Shown: in pieces, positions 17,429 to 24,629 of the stretch | Layout of the letters: each line of letters begins with the position of its first letter | Position numbering within the stretch: position 1 is the first letter of the stretch | NCBI RefSeq assembly: GCF_000522985.1 | Contig: NZ_CP007128.1 | Span: 62,001-126,000, forward strand | DNA from: Gemmatirosa kalamazoonensis | GTDB lineage: Bacteria > Gemmatimonadota > Gemmatimonadetes > Gemmatimonadales > Gemmatimonadaceae | Direction of reading: 5' to 3' | DNA: 64,000 nt | Program-made: the position numbers and the translations under genes | The notes under the pieces: model-generated | Seen by the model: only the letters and a program-made list of their open reading frames with translations | What the model was told of the DNA's origin: nothing | Databases searched by the model: none

Positions 17429-18517
17429 ATGAAGCTGCTCCTCGTCGGCACGAATCGCGGCGGCGGCGGCACGGAGAGTCACTTCATCACGCTCGCCGCG
17501 GCGCTCGCCGACGCCGGACACGACGTGTCGGCGGCCGTGTGGCCGGAGGAGTTCATCCATCGCGCGCTGGCGCGTCACCCGCGCGTGCGACTGTTCCCGC
17601 TGCAGCTCGTCGCGCGGTACGACGTGCGCGGCGCGCTGGAGCTGTCGCGCATCGTGCGCGCGGTACGCCCCGAGTGGCTCGTCGGCGCGTTCAAGCGCGA
17701 GTACTGGCCGGTGGCGGTCGTGGGGCGACGGCGTCGCGTGCCGGTCGTGCTGTTCTCGCACCTCGACCAGCGCTTCCACCCGACGATGACGTTCGCGCTG
17801 CCGCGGCTCGTGCGGCGCATCGTGGCGCCGACGGAGTACCTGCGCCGCCGGCTCGTCGAGCGCGGCATGCCGGCGGCGAAGCTCGCCGTGCTCCCGAACC
17901 CGGTGGATACGGCGCACTTCCGCCCCGACCGCGTGGCGCGCGCCGAGATGCGCACGCGGCTCCGCTTCGACGACGACGACGTGGTCGTGGGCTTCGTCGG
18001 CCGACAGGAGCGCGGCAAGGGCGTGATGGCACTCGCCGACTCGGTGCACGCGGCGATGGACGCCGACCCGCGCGTGCGCATGCTGTGGGTCGGCCATCCC
18101 GGCGACGAGCGCACGGAGCTGCGCGAGGTGGTGGAGCGCTCGCCGCATGCCGCGCGGCACGCGTGGGAGCCGTGGACCGCCGACGTCGCGCCGTACTTCG
18201 CGGCGATGGACGTGTGCACGCTGCCGTCGATCGGCCCGGAGACGTTCGGCCGCGTGCTCGCCGAGGCGCAGGCGTGCGGCGTGCCGGTGTTGGGCAGTGC
18301 GCTCGGCGGCATCCCCGAGGCGATGCGCGACGGCGTGACCGGGCGACTGCTTCCCCCCGCGGACGTGCCGGCGTGGACCGTCGCGATCCGCGCGCTGGCC
18401 GCGGACGCCGAGCTGCGCGCGCGGATGGGGCGCGAGGGACGCGCGTTCGTGGAGCGCGAGTTCGCCGCACCGCGCGTCACGGAGCGCTTCGTCGAGCAGC
18501 TCCGCGCGTGGCGTTAG
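17429..18517 (+). CDS. GT4-family glycosyltransferase (GT-B fold)
   Basis: 362 residues. The N-terminal GT-B domain begins MKLLLVGTNRGGGGTESH, with the acceptor-side Gly-rich loop. The C-terminal domain carries VGFVGRQERGKGV and the E-x7-E motif PETFGRVLAEAQACGVPV of retaining family-4 enzymes. It transfers a sugar from a nucleotide donor to a lipid-linked or growing glycan on the cytoplasmic side. GAGGGCGG precedes the ATG. It probably forms an operon with the propeller lipoprotein before it. The TAG stop is part of a CGTTAGGC motif at the edge of a 15-bp tandem repeat. Confidence 0.92.
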   Translation: MKLLLVGTNRGGGGTESHFITLAAALADAGHDVSAAVWPEEFIHRALARHPRVRLFPLQLVARYDVRGALELSRIVRAVRPEWLVGAFKREYWPVAVVGRRRRVPVVLFSHLDQRFHPTMTFALPRLVRRIVAPTEYLRRRLVERGMPAAKLAVLPNPVDTAHFRPDRVARAEMRTRLRFDDDDVVVGFVGRQERGKGVMALADSVHAAMDADPRVRMLWVGHPGDERTELREVVERSPHAARHAWEPWTADVAPYFAAMDVCTLPSIGPETFGRVLAEAQACGVPVLGSALGGIPEAMRDGVTGRLLPPADVPAWTVAIRALAADAELRARMGREGRAFVEREFAAPRVTERFVEQLRAWR

Positions 18518-18580
18518 GCGCGGCGCGTCAGGCGCGGCGCGTCAGGCGCGGCGCGTCAGGCGCGGCGCGTTAGGCGCGTC
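18511..18580. repeat. 15-bp tandem repeat, about 4.5 copies
   Basis: The unit ggcgcggcgcgtcag is repeated without spacers between two convergent genes. The first and last units carry gcgttaggc in place of gcgtcaggc, so they contain the window-wide GTTAGGC motif. No long hairpin is evident, unlike the other gene-end repeats. Confidence 0.8.
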
Positions 18581-19814
18581 ACACGCGCCACTGGATCCCC
18601 TTCCGCTCGAGCCGAGCGAGCACGGCCCACCAGGCGGCGACGAACAGCAGGGCCCAGGCGAGCGATGCGACGCGCGGATCGAGGCCCAACGATGTCAGGG
18701 CGCGCGTTGCGGGGACCTCGGTGCCGAGCCGGCGGCCGTCCACCTTCCATTTGATGGTGGAGTGCAGCACGTGCGACGAGAGCTCCGCGCCGACGTAGGC
18801 GAGGATCGCGTTCGCGCCGAACGCGCGGAACGGCCGCGCCCACGCATCCCACCGCGCGACGTCGACGAGCCACGAGACCGTCGCGAGCGTGAGGCAGGCG
18901 GTGCCCGCGGTGAACAGCACGTAGGAGCTCGTCCACAGGGCCTTGTTGATCGGGAACCACCAGCCCCACACCAGTCCGGCCATCATGCCTAACGCGCCCG
19001 CGGCGCCGAGCGCGCTCAGTCGCTCGACGGTCACGCGGCGCGCCGCGAGCCACCGGCCGGCGAGCACCCCGAGCGCCGCGGTGGCGACGGCGGGAACGGT
19101 CGAGAGCAGCCCTTCCGGGTCGTAGGTCACGCCTGCGTCCCACAGGTGGTTCCCGAGTCCCCAGCGCGACCAGTCGAGCGTCGCGCGGTCCACCCATGCG
19201 GCGAGGGTGCGCGACCGGTCGTCGAGCGTCTCGCTGCCAAGGGCAAGCACGGCCCAGTAGCCGACGAGCAGCACGGCGATGACGGCGACGACGCGCCGCG
19301 CCGGCGCGCGCCACGTCAGCAGCGCGGCGGCGAGGTACGCGAGCGCGATGCGCTGCAGCACGCCGAGCACGCGGAGCTGCCGCAAGCGCTCGAGCACGCG
19401 GTCGCCGACGTCGGGCGAGGGATGGCCGGTGATCGCGCCGGACTGGTAGAACGGGAACCAGTTCAGCACGACGCCGATCCCGAACAGGATCGCGGCGCGG
19501 CGCAGCACCTGTCGGCGGATCGCCGCGTCGTCGGCACCGAGCGACGCGCGCCGCGTGAGCGACAGGTGCGTGGTGATGCCGACGACGAACAGGAAGAACG
19601 GGAAGACGAGGTCGGTCGGCGTCCACCCGTGCCACGCACTGTGGCGTAGCGGTGCGAAGACGGTGTCCGCGTCGCCGGGATCGTTGACCAGCAGCATCCC
19701 GGCGATCGTGAGGCCGCGGAAGACGTCGATCGCGGCGATGCGGTCGGCGCGCTCGCTCAGAGGAGCGCGGCGTGCCAGGAGTCGCGCGCCGGCCGCTCGA
19801 ACCGGCGCCGCCAC
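18579..19814 (-). CDS. multi-pass acyltransferase (DUF5009 / heparan-alpha-glucosaminide N-acetyltransferase-like)
   Basis: About 411 residues with roughly ten TM helices. The N-terminal [20 protein letters not shown] block and the downstream [16 protein letters not shown] motif are the hallmark of the DUF1624/DUF5009 acyltransferases related to human HGSNAT, which move acetyl groups across the membrane to glucosamine. The start is unclear: GTG 19814 overlaps the upstream gene by 58 bases, whereas a CTG at 19760 would give a CTGA start/stop overlap. Likely modifies an extracytoplasmic amino sugar; the target is inferred. Confidence 0.85.
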   Translation of the reverse strand: MAAPVRAAGARLLARRAPLSERADRIAAIDVFRGLTIAGMLLVNDPGDADTVFAPLRHSAWHGWTPTDLVFPFFLFVVGITTHLSLTRRASLGADDAAIRRQVLRRAAILFGIGVVLNWFPFYQSGAITGHPSPDVGDRVLERLRQLRVLGVLQRIALAYLAAALLTWRAPARRVVAVIAVLLVGYWAVLALGSETLDDRSRTLAAWVDRATLDWSRWGLGNHLWDAGVTYDPEGLLSTVPAVATAALGVLAGRWLAARRVTVERLSALGAAGALGMMAGLVWGWWFPINKALWTSSYVLFTAGTACLTLATVSWLVDVARWDAWARPFRAFGANAILAYVGAELSSHVLHSTIKWKVDGRRLGTEVPATRALTSLGLDPRVASLAWALLFVAAWWAVLARLERKGIQWRV

Positions 19815-20248
19815 TCGCCCGCGGTCGTCACGCCGAGGTCGAACACCGGGGAGTCGGGACCCCACGCGCCCCTCGCCGCGTGCGCCCTCGCGTCGGGGCG
19901 CGGCGCCGCCTGCACGCGGCCGGCGGCGTCACGCCAGTACACGCGCCCCGCACCGCCGAGCAGCGACGTGCCGAGCGCCGGCTCGAGCGCCTGCAGGCGA
20001 CGGAACAGCCCGTCGATGGAGCAGCCGGAGGCGCCGGCGGTGGACTGGTCGACGCCGACGGCGAGGAACCGGTCGTCGCGCCAATCGCGGCCGGCGCGCA
20101 GCGGGTCGCCATGCGCGGCCCAGGTCGCGAGAAAGGCATCGACTTCGTGGAGCAGCCGCGCGGACTGCTCGCCGTCGAGGGGCTCGGCGCTGGCAAACAC
20201 CCAGAGGCGGGCGTCGTCGGGGAGGGTATCGAAGGGGACGGAGGGCAT
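19757..20248 (-). CDS. conserved hypothetical protein with GCSID motif
   Basis: 163 residues, no signal peptide. It contains DDARLWVFASAEPL, AFLATWAAHGDPL and SGCSIDGLFRRLQALE. This pattern is that of a widespread small protein in Bacteroidetes and Gemmatimonadota, sometimes misnamed 'ABC transporter ATPase' although it has no Walker motifs. The function is not known. It is upstream of and overlaps the acyltransferase, so the two are probably co-transcribed. Confidence 0.75.
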   Translation of the reverse strand: MPSVPFDTLPDDARLWVFASAEPLDGEQSARLLHEVDAFLATWAAHGDPLRAGRDWRDDRFLAVGVDQSTAGASGCSIDGLFRRLQALEPALGTSLLGGAGRVYWRDAAGRVQAAPRPDARAHAARGAWGPDSPVFDLGVTTAGEWRRRFERPARDSWHAALL

Positions 20249-20261
20249 GAAGGGGAAACTA

Positions 20262-20612
20262 CAACGGCGGGACGACTTACTGCGGGATGCCTGACGGCGG
20301 GACGACTGACGGCGGGATGCCTGACGGCGGGATGCCTGACGGCGGGAGCTTGCTCCGTTGAGCGGGATCCGGTGCGCGTCGGATTGGTGCCGCGACTCGT
20401 TCGGCGCATAGCACCTTGGGCGAAGGGGGGGAGCCCCCTGGGACCTAGGTACCCGCGCCCGCCGTTGGACGTCCCGCGGTCGATCGTCCCGCCGTCGATC
20501 GTCCCGCCGTCGATCGTCCCGCCGTCGATCGTCCCGCCGTCGATCGTCCCGCCGTCCGTCGTCCCGCAGTAAGTCGTCCCCGCCGTCAGTCGTCCCCGCC
20601 GTCAGTCGTCCC
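20262..20612. repeat. long inverted repeat whose arms are 15-bp tandem arrays
   Basis: Left arm (about 20266-20347): 5.5 copies of ggcgggaYgMctgac. Right arm (about 20478-20612): nine copies of the complementary unit gtcgatcgtcccgcc with variants. The unusual variant gcagtaagtcgtccc in the right arm is the exact inverse of the first left-arm unit, so the arms match in register. The ~130-base core between them encodes nothing I recognise. This fills the whole 367-base gap between two minus-strand genes. Confidence 0.8.
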
Positions 20613-20615
20613 GCC

Positions 20616-20984
20616 TCATCCAGCCCCCACCCCGTGCCCGCGAAACACGAAGTACACCGCCCCCAGCAGGCACAGCGCCGCCCACACGAAGTCCAGCCGC
20701 AACGGCTGCTTCATGTAGTACACGCTGAACGGCACGAACACGAGGAGCGTGATGACCTCCTGCATCATCTTCAGCTGCGGCAGCGTCAGCGCCGTGAAGC
20801 CGATGCGGTTCGCCGGGACCTGGAGCAGGTACTCGAACAGCGCGATCCCCCAACTGATGACCGCCGCGACGTACCACTTCCGGTCGGCCAGCGTGCGCAG
20901 GTGGCCGTACCACGCATACGTCATGAACAGGTTCGACGCCGTGAGAAGGAGTGCGGTGCGCAGCGCGATGGGCATGGAGGACAT
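20616..20984 (-). CDS. DUF486 family small multidrug-transporter-like membrane protein
   Basis: 122 residues with four predicted TM helices. The family is recognised by NLFMTYAWYGHL near the N-terminus, GIALFEYLLQVPANR in the middle and FSVYYMKQPL-DFVWAALCLLGAVYFVF at the end. DUF486 proteins resemble the DMT/EmrE fold, but no substrate is established. ATG 20984 or ATG 20975 could be the start. Divergent from the GH18-NodB-GT2 gene. Confidence 0.88.
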   Translation of the reverse strand: MSSMPIALRTALLLTASNLFMTYAWYGHLRTLADRKWYVAAVISWGIALFEYLLQVPANRIGFTALTLPQLKMMQEVITLLVFVPFSVYYMKQPLRLDFVWAALCLLGAVYFVFRGHGVGAG

Positions 20985-21002
20985 TGCGAAACGTTAATGC
21001 GG

Positions 21003-21031
21003 CAACTTCCGCGGTACGGCCGGAGTAAGAT
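21003..21031 (+). promoter_or_regulatory. possible promoter of the GH18-NodB-GT2 operon
   Basis: TAAGAT at 21026-21031 is a good -10 hexamer in this GC-rich setting. CAACTT at 21003-21008 is a weak -35 with a 17-base spacer. It lies 50 bases before the ATG of the fusion protein. Confidence 0.35.
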
Positions 21032-21080
21032 GAAAGGCTGAGCGACAGCCGGGGTCAGTGCGTCGCCGTTTCCCTTCTCC

Positions 21081-24000
21081 ATGCCCGAACGCGTTCCGGT
21101 CTTCCTCGACGAGTCGGGGCTCCGGTGGCGCCGCGTGCGCCTCGCCGTCCGCGCTGCCGCCGTCGCCACGTCGATCGTCGCGCTCACGGTCATCATCGCT
21201 GCACTGGTGCTCCCGAACCTCGGTGCGCTGAGCGAGACGCTCATGCCGCCGCAGCGCGCGCTGGGCCAGCCGGCACGGTTCGCGATCACTCGCAAGACGC
21301 GCGCGCTGCTGAACGCGCGCCGCAAGCTGTTCGGCGCGCTGTCGCACACGCCCGCCCCGCCCGCGCAACGGCCCGCGCGCATCGCCGTGCGCCCCGCGCC
21401 CGCGTTTCGCCCGATCCCGCCGGCGGCCGAGCGGCGCGATGCGATCGTGGCGGGGTTCTACGTGAACTGGGACGAGAACTCCCGCGTCTCGCTCGAGTTT
21501 CACAAGGAGCGGCTCGACTGGGTCGTGCCGGAGTGGGTGTTCGTGGCGCGCGGCGGCGACTCGCTCGAGTTCCGACTCGACCAGCCGCCCGGCGCGGCGC
21601 AGCAGCTCTTCCAGAGCCTGGGCACGGTGCCCGCCGAGCGCCGACCGCACGTCGTCGCCATGCTCACGAACTACGACTCGCGCGCGGGACGCTTCTCGTC
21701 GCCGTCGTGGCTCACGCGGCTCATCGGCACGCCGGCGAATCGCGCGCGCGCCGTGGCGCAGCTGCGCGACTTCGTGCGCGCGTACCGGCCGTACGGCGTC
21801 GGCGGCATCACGATCGACCTCGAGGAATATCCGGAGTCGCTCGACCCGGCCGTGATCGCGTTCGCCGCCGAGCTGCGCGCCGCGCTGCAACCGTTAGGCG
21901 CGATCGTCGCGCAGACGCTCGCCACCGACATCGACCCGGCGCGCGCGGGACGGCTCGCCGCGCCGAACGACTACGTCTTCCTCATGCTGTACGACGAGCA
22001 CTACGGGAAGAGCGAGGCGGGGCCGGTGGCGAGCCAGGCGTGGTACGAGAAGTGGGCGCGCGACTACCTGCAGTACATCCCGGCGAACAAGGCGATCTTC
22101 GCCATGGGCGCGTACGGCTACCACTGGAGCGACGCGCCGGGCGTCGCGGCCTCCGGCGTGAACTTCGAGGCGGCCGTCGACTCCGCGCGCAGCAAGCACG
22201 TCGCGATCTCGTGGGACTCGGTGGCGTTGAACCCGTACGTGACGTGGACCGACCCCGACTCGACGGACCACGTGATGTGGTTCCTCGACGGCGTGACCGC
22301 GTACAACCAGGCGAAGGCCGCCGAGTCGATGGGCGCCGCGGGCGTGGGGATCTGGCACCTCGGCGACGAGGACCCGTCGCTGTGGAACGTGCTCGGTCGG
22401 CATGGGCTCGACGGCCCGCCGTCGCGGCTCGCCGACATCGACACGCTGTACCAGACGCAGTTCGTCGGCGACGGCGAGCTGCTGCGCATCCCCGACGTGC
22501 CGCGCCGCGGGCGCCGCGCGCTGCGCACCGATCCCACGACGGGGCTCGTGACGTCGGAGCGCGTGACGGAGCTGCCGTCGCCGTTCGTCGTGGTGCGCGC
22601 CGGCGTCGACACGGCGCGCTCCGACGGACACGGCGGGCTCGCGGGGCGCAAGATCGCGCTCACGTTCGACGACGGGCCCGACGGACGGTGGACGCCGGTC
22701 ATCCTCGACACGCTCCGCGCGCACGGCGTGCCGGCCACGTTCTTCCTCATCGGACAGAACGTGCAGGCGCACATCGCGCTCACGCGACGCATCTACAACG
22801 AGGGGCACGAGATCGGGAACCACACCTTCACGCACCCGAACCTCTCGCTCGTCCCCGGCTTCATCACGCGGCTGCAGCTCGACGCGACGGAGCGCCTGCT
22901 CGAGGCGGTGCTCAACCGGCGCACCGCGTTCTTCCGCCCGCCGCTGTTCGGCGACGCGACACCGTCGACGGCCGACGAGCAGGTCCCCGTCGCGATCGCG
23001 ACGCGGCTCGGCTTCGTGACGGCCGGCCTGGAGATCGACTCGCACGACTGGGATCAGCCGCGCATGACGGCGCGCGCGATCATCGACACGACGCTCGAGC
23101 AGCACGACGACCCGACGCATACGGGGAACGTGATCCTGCTGCACGACGGCGGCGGCAACCGGGCCCGCACGGTGGAAGCGTTAGGCCCGCTCATCGACTC
23201 GCTGCGCGCGCGCGGCGACACGCTCGTGCCGCTGTCGCAGCTCATCGGGCGCACACGCGACCAGGCGATGCCGGAGCTCCCGGGATCGAGCTTCCTGCTG
23301 CGCGCCGCGGAGCTCGCGGCGTTCGGGTCGGTCGGCTTCCTGGAGTGGGCGCTCTACTGGGTGATGACGGTCGCCGTGGTGCTCGGCGTCGGTCGGCTGG
23401 TGTTCGTGCTGGCGCTCGCCGCCGTGCAGCGCGTGCGCTCGCACCGCCGCGGGATGCGCCTCGACGCCGCGGCGGCCGCGGGCCACCCGACGCCGGGACA
23501 CGCGTACGCACCGTCGGTGAGCGTGATCGTGCCGGCGTACAACGAGGAGAAGGTCATCATCAAGACGATCGCCTCGCTGCTGCGGCAGGAGTACGCCGGA
23601 CCGCTGGAGATCGTCGTGGTGGACGACGGCTCGCCCGACGACACGTACGCGATCGCGAGCGAGGCGTACGGCGGGCACGGACAGGTGCGCGTGTTCCGGA
23701 AGCCGAACGGCGGCAAGGCGAGCGCGCTGAACTTCGGCATCGCGCAGGCGCAGGGTGACGTCGTCATCGGCCTCGACGCGGACACGGTGTTCACGCCGCA
23801 CACGGTCGCGGAGCTCGTCGCGCCGCTCGCCGATCCCAGGGTCGGCGCGGTGGCGGGCAACGCGAAGGTGGGCAACCGCGTGAACCTCGTGACGCAGTGG
23901 CAGGCGGTGGAGTACGTGACGAGCCAGAACCTCGACCGCCGCGCGTTCTCGCTCCTCGACTGCATCACGGTCGTGCCGGGCGCGGTCGGCGCGTGGCGGC

Positions 24001-24629
24001 GCGAGCTCGTGATCGAGGCGGGCGGCTTCAGCGACGACACGCTGGCCGAGGACCAGGATCTCACGCTGGAGATCCGCCGGCGCGGCCACTCGATCGCGTA
24101 CGCCGACGAGGCGATCGCGTACACGGAGGCGCCGGACACGCTGCGCGGCCTCGCGCGCCAGCGCTTCCGCTGGTCGTTCGGCACGCTGCAGTGCATGTGG
24201 AAGCACCGCGACGCGCTGTTCGGGCCGAAGTACGGCACGCTGGGCTTCGTCGCGATGCCGAACGTGTGGCTGTTCCAGCTGCTGCTCTCGGCGCTCGGCC
24301 CGATCACGGATCTCATGTTCGTGTACGCGCTGGTGTCGGTGAAGCTCGACCAGATCCAGCACGGCGCGACGTACGCGCTCGTGAACCTCGAGAAGGTGCT
24401 GGCGTACTACGCGCTGTTCCTGTTCGTGGACTGGTTCACCGCCGTGGTGGCGTTCCTCATGGAGCCGCGCGAGGACCGGCGGCTGACGTGGCTCATCGTG
24501 ATCCAGCGCTTCGCGTATCGACAGGTGATGTACTGGGTGGTGCTGCGCTCGTTCGCGGCGGCGCTGCGCGGGCACGTCGTGGGTTGGGGGAAGCTGGAGC
24601 GAAAGGCCACGGTGGAGGTGCCGGCATGA
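21081..24629 (+). CDS. three-domain GH18-like / NodB polysaccharide deacetylase / GT2 synthase
   Basis: 1182 residues. A TM helix (about 25-55) precedes a GH18-like domain (about 120-450) with ITIDLEEYPE in place of the canonical DxxDxDxE, so its hydrolase activity is doubtful. A NodB deacetylase domain (about 520-720) has TFDDGPD and HEIGNHTFTHPNLS, i.e. the catalytic Asp and the metal ligands. After a TM helix (about 745-785) comes a processive GT2 domain (about 810-1040) with VVDDGSPDDT, GLDADTVF, AEDQD and RQRFRW (QxxRW), ending in several TM helices. PNAG systems split these roles between PgaB and PgaC; here one chain could polymerise, deacetylate and bind a GlcNAc polymer. MprF follows with a 4-base overlap. 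Confidence 0.93.
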   Translation: MPERVPVFLDESGLRWRRVRLAVRAAAVATSIVALTVIIAALVLPNLGALSETLMPPQRALGQPARFAITRKTRALLNARRKLFGALSHTPAPPAQRPARIAVRPAPAFRPIPPAAERRDAIVAGFYVNWDENSRVSLEFHKERLDWVVPEWVFVARGGDSLEFRLDQPPGAAQQLFQSLGTVPAERRPHVVAMLTNYDSRAGRFSSPSWLTRLIGTPANRARAVAQLRDFVRAYRPYGVGGITIDLEEYPESLDPAVIAFAAELRAALQPLGAIVAQTLATDIDPARAGRLAAPNDYVFLMLYDEHYGKSEAGPVASQAWYEKWARDYLQYIPANKAIFAMGAYGYHWSDAPGVAASGVNFEAAVDSARSKHVAISWDSVALNPYVTWTDPDSTDHVMWFLDGVTAYNQAKAAESMGAAGVGIWHLGDEDPSLWNVLGRHGLDGPPSRLADIDTLYQTQFVGDGELLRIPDVPRRGRRALRTDPTTGLVTSERVTELPSPFVVVRAGVDTARSDGHGGLAGRKIALTFDDGPDGRWTPVILDTLRAHGVPATFFLIGQNVQAHIALTRRIYNEGHEIGNHTFTHPNLSLVPGFITRLQLDATERLLEAVLNRRTAFFRPPLFGDATPSTADEQVPVAIATRLGFVTAGLEIDSHDWDQPRMTARAIIDTTLEQHDDPTHTGNVILLHDGGGNRARTVEALGPLIDSLRARGDTLVPLSQLIGRTRDQAMPELPGSSFLLRAAELAAFGSVGFLEWALYWVMTVAVVLGVGRLVFVLALAAVQRVRSHRRGMRLDAAAAAGHPTPGHAYAPSVSVIVPAYNEEKVIIKTIASLLRQEYAGPLEIVVVDDGSPDDTYAIASEAYGGHGQVRVFRKPNGGKASALNFGIAQAQGDVVIGLDADTVFTPHTVAELVAPLADPRVGAVAGNAKVGNRVNLVTQWQAVEYVTSQNLDRRAFSLLDCITVVPGAVGAWRRELVIEAGGFSDDTLAEDQDLTLEIRRRGHSIAYADEAIAYTEAPDTLRGLARQRFRWSFGTLQCMWKHRDALFGPKYGTLGFVAMPNVWLFQLLLSALGPITDLMFVYALVSVKLDQIQHGATYALVNLEKVLAYYALFLFVDWFTAVVAFLMEPREDRRLTWLIVIQRFAYRQVMYWVVLRSFAAALRGHVVGWGKLERKATVEVPA

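Noticed and set aside
18511-18580. CRISPR or att-type repeat
   Set aside because: Pure tandem repeat without spacers, integrase or tRNA.
20262-20612. CRISPR array
   Set aside because: The 15-base units abut one another without unique spacers and form inverted arms; no cas gene nearby.
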